Assembly: GCA_964476505.1 (NCBI GenBank) | Contig: CAYZAW010000015.1 | Span: forward strand, 1 to 39,836 | Length of the DNA stretch: 39,836 nt | Source of the DNA: CAYZAW01 sp964476505 | GTDB lineage: Bacteria > Bacillota > Clostridia > Christensenellales > CAG-138 | Direction of reading: 5' to 3' | Notes under the pieces: model-generated | The model's input: only the letters and a program-made list of their open reading frames with translations | What the model was told of the DNA's origin: nothing | Databases searched by the model: none | Position numbers and translations under genes: made by a program | Shown: positions 22,992 to 31,257 of the stretch, in pieces | Layout of the letters: each line of letters starts with the position of its first letter | Position numbering within the stretch: position 1 is the first letter of the stretch

Positions 22992-24380
22992 ATGAAGCAT
23001 CTGCCGGAGGTCCTTGGGGAATACGAAAAGCAAAACGGTGCAAGATTCCACATGCCCGGCCACAAAGGGCGCGGCATGGCGGGATTTTGGCGCTCGTCGC
23101 TTTCGAAATGGGACGTGACCGAGCTTTCGGGAACGGACAACCTCCACGCACCCGAGGGGGCGCTGCTGCAAGCCCAGCAGGACTGCGCGCAAGCCTTTGG
23201 CGCGGCAGACAGCTTCTTTCTGGTAAATGGCTCCACTTCGGGGATACTCGCCATGCTGCTGTCGCTCCCGGCAGGCTCGCATGTGCTGTTGGGGCGTGAC
23301 TGCCACCGTAGCGCTATTTCCGGGTTGGTGCTTGCCGGGCACAGCTGCTCGTTCGTGTACCCCGCCTATGAAAACGGCTTCGGCATGTTCAGCATGGTGG
23401 AGGCAGCGGCAATAGACGCTGCGCTTGCCGCCCAGCCCGCACAGGCAGTACTGATCGTTTCTCCCAATTATTACGGGCTTTGCGCCGATCTTCCGGCAAT
23501 TGCCGCCGTGTGCCGCAAGCACGGGGCGCTGCTGTTTGTGGACGCAGCACATGGCGCACACTTTCCCTTTGGCAAAACCCTGCCGGAAAGTCCGGCGGGC
23601 TATGCCGACCTTTGGGTGCAAAGCGCACATAAAACACTAAACGCGCTTGGTCAGTCCGCACTGCTGCACCGGGGCAGCCGCTGTACCGTATCCCGGGAGC
23701 GGCTGCTGTATGCCCTTTCCATAGTGGAAACCAGCAGCCCTTCCTATTTATTGATGGCCTCGCTGGACTGGGCACGGTATTGCGCCTTGACCCGGCAAGA
23801 CTGGGATCACGAAGCAGCGCTATGCAAAAAGCTGCAAAAAAGCATCGGTGCGCTGCCCGGGTTCCGGGTGCTCACCCATGCGCTTACAGGCCAAGCGGGC
23901 ATTGCGGACGCAGACCCTACCCGCCTGACCATCGACACCACGCTTCGCGGCATTACGGGGTTTGCAGCTGCGGCGGCGCTGGAACAGGAAAACGTGTTTG
24001 TGGAGATGGCCGATCCCCGTCGGATCGTATGCATCTGCACCCCGTCGGACGATCCCAATTGGTATGCCATGCTTTATAAGGCGCTGACGCGCCTGCCCTA
24101 CGGCACCACCGAGCCGCCGCCTCAGCCTAAAATGCAAACGCCGCCAACGGCGCGGCTTTCACCAAGAGATGCCGCCTTGGGAGAAACGGAACTGATTGTG
24201 CCGGAGCAGGCCGCCGGACGCATTGCGGCAGAAGCCGTGGGCGCATACCCGCCGGGCATTGCGCTATGGATACCGGGTGAAGAAATCACCGATGGCAATG
24301 TTTCCCAGCTTATGCAGCAGCGTGCCATGGGCGCTGCCGTGTTTGGGCTTCGAAACGGCATGCTGTCGGTGGTAAAATAA
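22992..24380 (+). CDS. Orn/Lys/Arg decarboxylase-like PLP protein (YaaO-like)
   Basis: PLP-dependent fold-type I enzyme of the Orn/Lys/Arg decarboxylase major-domain family, 462 aa. It begins in the usual way with GARFHMPGHKGRG. VNGSTSGILAML binds PLP phosphate; FVDAAHGAHFPFG holds the PLP-stacking Asp/His; the Schiff-base lysine is in VQSAHKTLNALGQSALLH. The C-terminal domain has ELIVPEQAAGRIAAE. In Bacillus the gene yaaO lies by tmk and holB; here the gene is followed by a HAD phosphatase, holB and ricT, a similar neighbourhood, which supports the YaaO label. The substrate is not determined and decarboxylase function in the YaaO group is not well settled. Confidence 0.85.
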   Translation: MKHLPEVLGEYEKQNGARFHMPGHKGRGMAGFWRSSLSKWDVTELSGTDNLHAPEGALLQAQQDCAQAFGAADSFFLVNGSTSGILAMLLSLPAGSHVLLGRDCHRSAISGLVLAGHSCSFVYPAYENGFGMFSMVEAAAIDAALAAQPAQAVLIVSPNYYGLCADLPAIAAVCRKHGALLFVDAAHGAHFPFGKTLPESPAGYADLWVQSAHKTLNALGQSALLHRGSRCTVSRERLLYALSIVETSSPSYLLMASLDWARYCALTRQDWDHEAALCKKLQKSIGALPGFRVLTHALTGQAGIADADPTRLTIDTTLRGITGFAAAAALEQENVFVEMADPRRIVCICTPSDDPNWYAMLYKALTRLPYGTTEPPPQPKMQTPPTARLSPRDAALGETELIVPEQAAGRIAAEAVGAYPPGIALWIPGEEITDGNVSQLMQQRAMGAAVFGLRNGMLSVVK

Positions 24381-24390
24381 AGGAGTTATT

Positions 24391-25044
24391 ATGCCAAGGT
24401 TCAAAGCTGTACTGTTTGATTTTGACGGCACGCTGGTGGAAAGCGGCCCTGCTATTTTTTACGCCCTGCGTTTAGCCCTGCAGGACATGGGCTTGCTCGT
24501 TCCCCCGGATACCACGCTGCGCCGTATGGTGGGCCCGCCGCTGATGGAGGGCTTTACCCAGATACTGGGCATGACCGTGGAGCAGGGAGAGCAAGCGTTT
24601 GGGTATTACCGGACGCACTACTTCGAAAAAGGCGATTCGCTGATCGTTCCCTATCCGGGCGTGATGGACCTGTTAGAGACCCTCCAGAAAAACGGCATTG
24701 TTACCGGCATTGCCACCTGCAAGCAGACCGCCCCCGCCAACCGGCAGGCAAAGCTCACCGGCATCGATCAGCACATCGACCTGATCGTTGGGCTGGACGA
24801 GAGTGCAGGTCGCTTTACCAAGGCGGACGTGCTGCGGTACAGCATGGAAACCCTGCATTTAACGCAGGACGAAATGGTACTGGTGGGCGACCGCAAGTAC
24901 GACTGCGAGGGTGCAAACGAGGTTGGCATGCCCTGCATCGGCGTGCTATACGGCTACGGCAGCCGGGAGGAGCTTTCCCAATACGATCCGCTGGCGCTGG
25001 TAAACACTACCGGGGAGCTGGCAGAATTCTTACTGCGCCCATGA
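24391..25044 (+). CDS. HAD-family phosphatase (phosphoglycolate phosphatase-like)
   Basis: A 217-aa haloacid dehalogenase superfamily hydrolase. Motif I is LFDFDGTLVES at ~8-18, with both catalytic Asp residues; motif II is GIATCKQ around 108; motif III/IV is MVLVGDRKYDCEGANEVGMPCIGVLYGYG. The helical cap lies between ~20 and 90. The features suit the GPH/PGP-like group. AAAGGAG lies 5 nt before the ATG. Its stop codon overlaps the holB start as ATGA. In Bacillus the similar position is held by tmk, which is not found here. Substrate unknown. Confidence 0.88.
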   Translation: MPRFKAVLFDFDGTLVESGPAIFYALRLALQDMGLLVPPDTTLRRMVGPPLMEGFTQILGMTVEQGEQAFGYYRTHYFEKGDSLIVPYPGVMDLLETLQKNGIVTGIATCKQTAPANRQAKLTGIDQHIDLIVGLDESAGRFTKADVLRYSMETLHLTQDEMVLVGDRKYDCEGANEVGMPCIGVLYGYGSREELSQYDPLALVNTTGELAEFLLRP

Positions 25045-26009
25045 GTAACGCTGTAATGATAAACGCCCTGTATAAGGCCATCCGCGAAAACCGTGCCCCG
25101 CACGCTTTGCTGATTACCGGCATGGACGGCAGCGATACAAGCGGGGTGGCGCTTTCTGCCGCCGCGCTGATCACAACAGGCGAGGCCGACCCGGCGCGCT
25201 TGACCAACTGCCCGGACTGCACCGTATTAGGCCCGGGAAAGATCGGCGTAAACGATGTGCGGGAGCTTTTGCAAAGCCTTGCCCTCCGGCGGCACGGCAC
25301 AAACCGGGCTGCCGTGCTGTTGGATGCTCATACCACGACCCCTGCGGCGCAAAACGCGCTGTTAAAAACCTTAGAGGAGCCGCCGGAGAACACCACGCTG
25401 TTGCTTTCCGGGCGAGAAGAGGAGCTTTTGCCCACCATCCGCTCCCGCTGCTCTGCCCTGCGGCTGGGCGCAGAGCCGCTGGAGGCCATTGCGACGCGGC
25501 TGCAAAATAAGGGCGTATCTTCTCAGTTGGCGCGGCACTGCGCGGCGCTTTCCTGCGGTGCACCGTTGTTGGCGGAGCTGTTGGCCTCGGAGGAGCGCTT
25601 GGCGTTTCGGCAGGCTGCGCTTTCGGTATTTGCGGAAGCCCTGACCGCCCCCGTACCGCCGTTTAGCAAGGCGCGAGGCCTGCTTACCACCCCCTGCGCC
25701 CCGTTCGACGAGGTGTCCCGCACACCAAACGAGCAAAAATGCTTTGCTATGCGAACTCTCCTGTTTGACTGGCGCTCCGTTTTACGGGACGCACTCCGTC
25801 AAACCGCCGGGCTGCCCACGGAATTATCCCATGATTCCCAATTCGTCACCTGTGCCGCCCGCTTTACAAGTGCACAAATTCAAGGTATGATTGATTTGAT
25901 ATCGTCCGCCGAGACGGGTGTGTTCGTAATGAGCCCCGAGCCCGCGCTGGACGATCTAATCGCATCGTTGTTTGAGCTGCGGCAAAACGCCGCAAAAAGG
26001 AAAGGATAA
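25041..26009 (+). CDS. holB: DNA polymerase III delta' subunit
   Basis: Clamp-loader delta' subunit, 322 aa, which helps open the sliding clamp during replication. It has the AAA+ fold with a degenerate P-loop (LLITGMDGSDTSGVAL), as expected because delta' does not hydrolyse ATP. The clear family signature is DAHTTTPAAQNALLKTLEEPPENTTLLL followed by TIRSRCSAL, with SRC. The zinc module is reduced: only TNCPDCT is left of the usual four-Cys arrangement (around 55-61). It overlaps the HAD gene by ATGA, and ricT starts 3 nt after its stop. Position next to ricT is conserved in Firmicutes. Confidence 0.88.
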   Translation: MSNAVMINALYKAIRENRAPHALLITGMDGSDTSGVALSAAALITTGEADPARLTNCPDCTVLGPGKIGVNDVRELLQSLALRRHGTNRAAVLLDAHTTTPAAQNALLKTLEEPPENTTLLLSGREEELLPTIRSRCSALRLGAEPLEAIATRLQNKGVSSQLARHCAALSCGAPLLAELLASEERLAFRQAALSVFAEALTAPVPPFSKARGLLTTPCAPFDEVSRTPNEQKCFAMRTLLFDWRSVLRDALRQTAGLPTELSHDSQFVTCAARFTSAQIQGMIDLISSAETGVFVMSPEPALDDLIASLFELRQNAAKRKG

Positions 26010-26012
26010 ACT

Positions 26013-27143
26013 ATGGCAATCGTCATTGGCGTTCGTTTTTCCGAAAACGGACGTATGTACTATTTTGACCCCGGCGAAAGCGAACTGCATGAAGGCGACG
26101 GCGTGATCGTGGAGACCGCTCGGGGCATGGAATTCGCGGACGTGATACAGGGCAACCAGGAGGTGCCGGAGGAGCAGATCGTAGCGCCCTTAAAGGGCAT
26201 CCTTCGCGTTGCCACCGACGCCGACCGCGAGACCCGCAGGAAAAACGCCGAGCGGGAAACACAGGCGTACGACATCTGCGTACAGAAGATTCAACAGCAT
26301 GGGCTGGACATGAAGCTGGTCAACGTGGAATACTCCTTCAACGGCAGCAAGGTCACGTTCTATTTTACTGCCGAAGGCCGCGTGGACTTCCGCGAGCTGG
26401 TAAAAGACCTTGCCTTCCAGTTTAAAACGCGCATCGAGCTTAGGCAGATCGGCGTGCGGGACGAAGCCAAAATGCTGGGCGGCCTTGGCTCCTGCGGGCG
26501 GCCTGTTTGCTGCAAAACCTTCTTAGACGATTTTCAGCCGGTGTCCATCAAAATGGCAAAGGAGCAGAACCTGTCTCTCTCCCCCACCAAAATCAGCGGG
26601 CTTTGCGGCAGGCTGATGTGCTGCCTGAAATACGAGCAGGACGCTTACGAGGCTATGCGCAAGCTGATGCCCAAGGTGTCAAAAGAGGTCGTAACACCCG
26701 ACGGTTGGGGCACCGTGTTAGATAACAACGCCATCACCGAAAAGACCAAGGTGCGCGTTGCCCTGCCGGACGGCACCTACGACGTGCGGGAATATCATTT
26801 TTCCGACGTGCACCGTCCCGAGGCCGGAGAAGAAGCGCCGGTGATCGCCCCAGCCCCCGTACGGGAGCCCAGAGAACCGCGCGTGCCGAAAGTCCCCCGC
26901 GTGGTGCGTCCGCACCGCGTGGAGCGCAAGCCCTTCGCGTCTTTGGCGGAGCGGGATGCGGATGCTGAATCCAAGCAGCCGACGCAAGAGCCGGCTAAGA
27001 GCGACCAAAACCCGGCGGCAGCACCCGCCGAGGCCGGTGAGCAGCCCAAAAAGCGCAGCAATCACCGCCGGGGCGGCAGGAACCGCCGCCGCAGCACGAA
27101 CCCGCAGGGCGCAGCGCCTAAGGCACCGGAAACGCCACAATAA
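26013..27143 (+). CDS. ricT: RicT/YaaT (PSP1 domain) protein
   Basis: PSP1-domain protein, 376 aa. In Bacillus the RicA-RicF-RicT (YaaT) complex binds Fe-S clusters and supports RNase Y-dependent mRNA processing and development. Seen here are the PSP1 core (~60-150) and the cysteine-rich GSCGRPVCCKTFLDD and SGLCGRLMCCLKYEQDAY (~170-220). The last ~100 residues are a low-complexity Pro/Arg/Lys-rich tail (VPKVPRVVRPHRVERK, KKRSNHRRGGRNRRR), so the protein is longer than the Bacillus one (~275 aa). The tail may bind RNA; inference. No ricA or ricF is in the window. Confidence 0.9.
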   Translation: MAIVIGVRFSENGRMYYFDPGESELHEGDGVIVETARGMEFADVIQGNQEVPEEQIVAPLKGILRVATDADRETRRKNAERETQAYDICVQKIQQHGLDMKLVNVEYSFNGSKVTFYFTAEGRVDFRELVKDLAFQFKTRIELRQIGVRDEAKMLGGLGSCGRPVCCKTFLDDFQPVSIKMAKEQNLSLSPTKISGLCGRLMCCLKYEQDAYEAMRKLMPKVSKEVVTPDGWGTVLDNNAITEKTKVRVALPDGTYDVREYHFSDVHRPEAGEEAPVIAPAPVREPREPRVPKVPRVVRPHRVERKPFASLAERDADAESKQPTQEPAKSDQNPAAAPAEAGEQPKKRSNHRRGGRNRRRSTNPQGAAPKAPETPQ

Positions 27144-27159
27144 TTCACCGAAAATTCCA

Positions 27160-27187
27160 TTGCATTTTACGGTGCACATGGTACAAT
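27160..27187 (+). promoter_or_regulatory. Promoter for the small ferredoxin
   Basis: -35 TTGCAT (27160-27165), 16-bp spacer, -10 TACAAT (27182-27187), with a ~20-nt leader before GGAGG and the ATG at 27216. Confidence 0.6.
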
Positions 27188-27215
27188 AATTGCATCATGA
27201 TATGGAGGTATCACA

Positions 27216-27386
27216 ATGGCTTATCAAATCAACGAAGAGTGCATCAGTTGCGGCGCATGCGAAGGCGAATGCCCCGTCAGCGCGATTTCTCAGGGTGACG
27301 ACCGTTACGTGATCGACGCGGACGTCTGCATCGATTGTGGTTCCTGCGCGGGCACCTGCCCCGTTGGCGCTCCCAACCCCGCCTAA
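27216..27386 (+). CDS. Small 2[4Fe-4S] ferredoxin
   Basis: A 56-aa clostridial-type ferredoxin, too short for the usual length cut-off. The N-terminal half has CISCGACEGECP, and the second half has CIDCGSCAGTCP, each a full CxxCxxCxxxCP motif. It begins MAYQINEE and ends GAPNPA, as in classical clostridial ferredoxins. GGAGG precedes the ATG by 7 nt. It has its own promoter and terminator, so it is monocistronic. As a soluble low-potential carrier it could be the electron acceptor for the 2-oxoacid oxidoreductase at 5.8-8.4 kb; inference. Confidence 0.95.
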   Translation: MAYQINEECISCGACEGECPVSAISQGDDRYVIDADVCIDCGSCAGTCPVGAPNPA

Positions 27387-27401
27387 TACCCCAACAGCGC
27401 G

Positions 27402-27428
27402 AAGCCGCGGTTTACCGCGGCTTTTTTA
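27402..27428 (+). terminator. Terminator of the small ferredoxin
   Basis: AAGCCGCGG-TTTA-CCGCGGCTT followed by TTTTATT, 15 nt after the ferredoxin stop. Confidence 0.9.
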
Positions 27429-27457
27429 TTGGCGCATATGAGGAACGGAAGCAACAG

Positions 27458-27486
27458 TTGAGTTTTATGCCGTAAAGTGGTATGCT
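27458..27486 (+). promoter_or_regulatory. Promoter for the DUF975 gene
   Basis: -35 TTGAGT (27458-27463), 17-bp spacer, -10 TATGCT (27481-27486). Confidence 0.55.
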
Positions 27487-27529
27487 CTAGCGGAAATATA
27501 TACATTCACTGAGGAAACAGGAGGATACT

Positions 27530-28144
27530 ATGAAAAGCAGACAGGATATCAAATCGCTGGCAAAGATCGCTTTTACCAACAAGTACTGGATATGCGTTGG
27601 CGTAAACGTTGTGGTGATGCTGATCATCGGCGCGGTTTCCGGTTTTTCCCTTGGCATTGGCGGACTGATTTTATCGGGCCCTCTCATGATCGGCCTCGGC
27701 TTCTTCTGCCTTTGCCTGTATCGCGGGCAGGAAGCGGATTTCGACACCGTGTTCAACTCCGGCTTCAATAACTTCGGGCGCAAGCTCGGCGGCTACCTCT
27801 GGATGGAGCTGTTCTTGTTCTTGTGGTCTCTCTTGTTCGTGATCCCCGGCATCATCAAGGCCTTCTCCTACGCCATGACGCCGTACATCTTGGCGGACTG
27901 CCCCAATGTGAAGGCGCAGGACGCGTTAAAGCTTTCCATCCGCATGATGAACGGGCATAAGGCAGACCTGTTCGTGTTTACGCTAAGCTTCCTCGGCTGG
28001 ATGCTCCTATCCGGGCTGACCGGCGGCATTCTGTACATTTTCTACGTTGGGCCCTATATGAACAACGCCATGGCTGGCTACTATGCAGAGCTGAAGGAAA
28101 ACGCCATCATGAACGGCGTGGTTTCCGTAGACGAGCTTGCGTAA
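27530..28144 (+). CDS. DUF975 family membrane protein
   Basis: A 204-aa membrane protein of the DUF975 family; function unknown. Visible are ~4 membrane segments (~22-45, ~47-67, ~95-118, ~150-178) and the family features SYAMTPYILADCPNVKAQDALKLSIRMMNGHKADLFVF and a FLGW element; an Asn-rich motif NSGFNNFGRK lies in the middle loop. CAGGAGG lies 6 nt before the ATG. It is monocistronic, with a promoter before and a shared bidirectional terminator after it. Confidence 0.88.
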   Translation: MKSRQDIKSLAKIAFTNKYWICVGVNVVVMLIIGAVSGFSLGIGGLILSGPLMIGLGFFCLCLYRGQEADFDTVFNSGFNNFGRKLGGYLWMELFLFLWSLLFVIPGIIKAFSYAMTPYILADCPNVKAQDALKLSIRMMNGHKADLFVFTLSFLGWMLLSGLTGGILYIFYVGPYMNNAMAGYYAELKENAIMNGVVSVDELA

Positions 28145-28163
28145 TCACCTATAACAAAAGAAC

Positions 28164-28191
28164 AGGGGCAGGACGAAACCGTCCTGCCCCT
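28164..28191. terminator. Bidirectional terminator (DUF975 / dapL)
   Basis: GGGGCAGGACG-AAA-CCGTCCTGCCCC forms a perfect 10-bp-plus GC-rich stem between the convergent stops at 28144 and 28207. A-rich and T-containing flanks are short, so its strength is uncertain. Confidence 0.75.
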
Positions 28192-28206
28192 TGCTTATGC
28201 GCCGCG

Positions 28207-29427
28207 TTATTTCTTCATGCGCTCCATTGCCTTGATGGTGTTTTCGCGGGAGGCAAAGGCCGTCATACGCAAATACCCCTCGCCCGCCGCGCCGAAGCCC
28301 GCACCGGGGGTGCCTACGATCTGCTTTTCGTTTAACAGCCAGTCGAAAAAACCCCAGCTGTTAGTAGGTGTTTTTACCCAGATATACGGCGCGTTCACGC
28401 CGCCGTATACGGTATAGCCCGCGCTTTCCATGGCGGACTTGATGATGCGGGCGTTCTCTTTGTAATACGCCGCCACTTCCTCGATCTGCTTGCGCCCCTC
28501 GGGGGTAAACACCGCCTCCGCCGCGCGCTGGGTGATGTATGGCGTACCGTTGAAGCGGGTGGTGTGCCGCCTGTTCCAAAGCGCGTTCATGGATACGGTA
28601 TTGCCAAATTCGTCCGGGTACTGCAAGGCCTTGGGCACCACCGCGTACGCACAGCGCACGCCGGTAAAGCCGGCGGTCTTGCTCATGGAACGGAACTCGA
28701 TGGCGCATTCCTTCGCGCCCTCGATCTCGTAAATGCTGTGGGGAACATCGTCGTCCTCAATGAATATTTCGTAGGCGGAATCGTAGAGGATGAGCGCCTT
28801 GTTTTTCAGCGCGTAATCCACAAACACCTTTACCTGCGCGCGCGTCAGCGTCATGCCCGTGGGGTTATTGGGGTAGCACAGGTACAAAACGTCTACCGGC
28901 TCCTTGGGAAGCTCCGCCATAAAGCCGTTTTCCTCCGTGCAGGGCAGGTATACGATGTGCTCAAAGCCGCCCTTGTCCTCCAAGAACCTGCCGCCGCGCC
29001 CCGCCATTACGTTGGTATCCACATACACGGGATACACGGGGTCCATCACGGCGATCACCGCGTCGCGGGAAAACAGCTCTTGGATGTTGCCAACGTCGCA
29101 CTTTGCACCGTCGGAAATAAATATTTCGTCCGGCGCGATCTCCACGCCGATGCGTTTATAATCAAACGCCGCAATGGCCTCGCGCAAAAACGCATAGCCC
29201 TGCTCCGGCCCGTAGCCGCGGAAGGTAGCGGCCTCGCCCATTTCGTCCACCGCTTTATGCATAGCGGTAAGAACCGCGGACACCAGCGGGCGGGTCACGT
29301 CCCCAATGCCCATTTTGATGACCTCCGCCTCGGGATGCGCCTCTTGGTACGCGGCAGCCCGGCGGGCCACTTCGCTGAATAAGAAATTGCCGTGGAGCAG
29401 GCTGTAATTGCCATTCGCCTTGAACAT
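28207..29427 (-). CDS. dapL: LL-diaminopimelate aminotransferase
   Basis: PLP-dependent aminotransferase, 406 aa, that makes LL-diaminopimelate directly from tetrahydrodipicolinate in lysine and peptidoglycan synthesis. The DapL signatures are the N-terminal NGNYSLLHGNFLFSEVARR, IKMGIGDVTRPL, GYGPEQGYAFLREAIA, ISDGAKCDVGNIQ, CYPNNPTG, and the PLP lysine in RSMSKTAGFTGVRCAY. Length matches the family. The start at 29427 has CGGAGG upstream and begins at MFKANGNYSLLHG, where the family begins; the longer frame is over the promoter. Monocistronic. Confidence 0.95.
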   Translation of the reverse strand: MFKANGNYSLLHGNFLFSEVARRAAAYQEAHPEAEVIKMGIGDVTRPLVSAVLTAMHKAVDEMGEAATFRGYGPEQGYAFLREAIAAFDYKRIGVEIAPDEIFISDGAKCDVGNIQELFSRDAVIAVMDPVYPVYVDTNVMAGRGGRFLEDKGGFEHIVYLPCTEENGFMAELPKEPVDVLYLCYPNNPTGMTLTRAQVKVFVDYALKNKALILYDSAYEIFIEDDDVPHSIYEIEGAKECAIEFRSMSKTAGFTGVRCAYAVVPKALQYPDEFGNTVSMNALWNRRHTTRFNGTPYITQRAAEAVFTPEGRKQIEEVAAYYKENARIIKSAMESAGYTVYGGVNAPYIWVKTPTNSWGFFDWLLNEKQIVGTPGAGFGAAGEGYLRMTAFASRENTIKAMERMKK

Positions 29428-29455
29428 AAACGACCTCCGAAGATAAAGATGGTTT

Positions 29456-29483
29456 ATTATAACATGATTTTTCCCCGCCGCAA
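29456..29483 (-). promoter_or_regulatory. Promoter for dapL
   Basis: Minus strand: -35 TTGCGG (29483-29478), 16-bp spacer, consensus -10 TATAAT (29461-29456). Confidence 0.7.
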
Positions 29484-29502
29484 ACCAACAAACGCGAAAG
29501 GT

Positions 29503-29531
29503 TTGCGCCACCCGACAGAATGAGATATACT
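29503..29531 (+). promoter_or_regulatory. Promoter for the ecfA1 operon
   Basis: -35 TTGCGC (29503-29508), 17-bp spacer, -10 TATACT (29526-29531). The predicted transcript start is after 29535, which rules out the ATG at 29520 and supports the ecfA1 start at 29565. Confidence 0.6.
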
Positions 29532-29564
29532 AACGCAAGAAACCAGAGAGGATTTGAACCGCGC

Positions 29565-30404
29565 ATGATCGAGCTCAAAGACGTTTGCTACCGCTACGAG
29601 AACGCCGCCCGCCCGGCGTTGGATGGCGTGACCTTATCCATCCAAGAGGGCGAGATGCTGGCGATCGTTGGCCACAACGGCTCCGGCAAAAGCACGCTGG
29701 CAAAGCACTTAAACGCACTGTTGCTGCCGGAAAGCGGCGTTGTGACCGTGGACGGGCTGGATACGAAGGATGAAAACAACACGCTGGCCATCCGCCAGCA
29801 GGTAGGTATGGTGTTCCAAAACCCGGACAATCAGCTGGTGACCACCATTGTGGAGGAGGACATCGCCTTTGGCCCGGAGAACCTAGGCGTGCCGCCGGAG
29901 GATATCCGAAAACGCGTGGACGGGGCGCTTGCCGCCGTGGATATGCAGGCGTTTTTTGACCGTGCGCCGCACATGCTTTCCGGCGGGCAAAAGCAGCGCA
30001 TTGCCATTGCTGGCATGCTTGCCATGCAGCCCCGCGTGCTTGTGTTGGACGAAGCCACCGCCATGCTGGATCCTGAGGGGCGGCGGGAGGTATTGGCTAT
30101 CGTGCAAAAGCTGAACAGGGAGCAGTGCATAACCGTCGTTATCATCACGCAGTTTATGGAGGAAGCTCTGCTTTGCAACCGCGTTGCGGTGATGGCGCAT
30201 GGAACGATCGATATGCTGGGCACCCCCAAGGAGATATTTCGCCAAGGCGCGCATCTTCGGGAGCTTGGGCTGGATGTGCCCGCCATGGTGCGCATTCGTG
30301 ACGAGCTTGCCATGCAGGGCACGGTGCTTCCCGGCGAACCCGTTACGGTAAGTGAGCTGGCAGACGCTATTGCTTCCGTGCTGGCAGCCGGAAAGGGGGC
30401 GTAA
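29565..30404 (+). CDS. ecfA1: ECF transporter energy-coupling ATPase EcfA1
   Basis: One of the two ATPases of the group II ECF vitamin/metal transporter core, 279 aa. Walker A GHNGSGKST (~36-44), Q-loop FQNPDNQLV, signature LSGGQKQR, Walker B VLVLDEAT and an H-loop replaced by IITQF (Gln in place of His), which is seen in some EcfA1 proteins and worth noting. The start at 29565 (MIELKDVCYRYE) is the family start; the nearest Shine-Dalgarno-like GAGAGG is rather far (13 nt). The first gene of ecfA1-ecfA2-ecfT-orf-truA, a Firmicutes-type order. Substrate-binding S components are not in the window. Confidence 0.93.
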   Translation: MIELKDVCYRYENAARPALDGVTLSIQEGEMLAIVGHNGSGKSTLAKHLNALLLPESGVVTVDGLDTKDENNTLAIRQQVGMVFQNPDNQLVTTIVEEDIAFGPENLGVPPEDIRKRVDGALAAVDMQAFFDRAPHMLSGGQKQRIAIAGMLAMQPRVLVLDEATAMLDPEGRREVLAIVQKLNREQCITVVIITQFMEEALLCNRVAVMAHGTIDMLGTPKEIFRQGAHLRELGLDVPAMVRIRDELAMQGTVLPGEPVTVSELADAIASVLAAGKGA

Positions 30405-30408
30405 GCGT

Positions 30409-31257
30409 ATGGCGATCGTTGTACAAAACCTGCAATACATTTATATGCCCGGCAGCGCCATGGCGCACACCGCGCTTAGCGACATTTCCTTTACCGTAAA
30501 CGAAGGCGAGTTTCTGGGGATCATCGGCCACACGGGCTCCGGCAAAAGCACGCTCATTCAGCATTTGAACGGGCTGGTACAGCCAAGCGCCGGAACGGTA
30601 ACGGTGGATGGACTTACTCTCTCCGATAAAAAGCAGCGCATCCGCGCCCGCTCGCTGGTGGGCATGGTGTTCCAATACCCGGAGTACCAGTTGTTTGAGG
30701 AAACCGTTGCAAAGGACATTGCCTTTGGGCCTAAAAACATGGGGCTTTCCGATGCCGAGATACAGGAGCGCATAACCGAGGCCATGGCGCTTGTGGGGTT
30801 AGACTACGCGCAGTTTGCGGAGAAATCTCCCTTTGACCTTTCCGGCGGCGAAAAGCGCCGGGCTGCGCTGGCGGGCATCGTTGCCATGCGCCCCAAGTAT
30901 TTGGTACTGGACGAACCTATGGCGGGGCTTGACCCCAAGGGCCGCAAAAGCATTCTGGATATGGTTTTGACATTGCGCAAAACCACCGGCTGCGCCATCG
31001 TGATGGTATCGCACTCCATGGACGATATTGCAGAAAATGCCGACCGCGTGCTGGTGCTAAACGACGGTACAATCGCCATGCTGGATACGCCCGAGGCTGT
31101 ATTTCGTGATGCGAAAGCCCTCGAGGAAATGGGGCTGTCCCTTCCCAAGGGAGCGGAGCTTCGCTCTGCCTTGGAGGCACGGGGCATCACCGTGCCTGCC
31201 CGCTGCTTTACCACCAGCAGCATAGAGCGCTGGCTTGTGGAGGTGACGGCAAAATGA
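30409..31257 (+). CDS. ecfA2: ECF transporter energy-coupling ATPase EcfA2
   Basis: The second ATPase of the ECF core, 282 aa. Walker A GHTGSGKST, Q-loop FQYPEYQLFEETV (typical EcfA2), signature LSGGEKRR, Walker B YLVLDEPMAGLDP and H-loop MVSHSMDD. The start at 30409 comes 4 nt after the ecfA1 stop, with GGGGG upstream inside ecfA1. It overlaps ecfT by ATGA. It pairs with EcfA1 as a heterodimer and docks on EcfT. Confidence 0.93.
   Translation: MAIVVQNLQYIYMPGSAMAHTALSDISFTVNEGEFLGIIGHTGSGKSTLIQHLNGLVQPSAGTVTVDGLTLSDKKQRIRARSLVGMVFQYPEYQLFEETVAKDIAFGPKNMGLSDAEIQERITEAMALVGLDYAQFAEKSPFDLSGGEKRRAALAGIVAMRPKYLVLDEPMAGLDPKGRKSILDMVLTLRKTTGCAIVMVSHSMDDIAENADRVLVLNDGTIAMLDTPEAVFRDAKALEEMGLSLPKGAELRSALEARGITVPARCFTTSSIERWLVEVTAK

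Noticed and set aside
29520..29564. Earlier ATG start for ecfA1
   Set aside because: It lies inside the predicted promoter (-10 at 29526-29531) and lacks a ribosome-binding site; the family start is at 29565.
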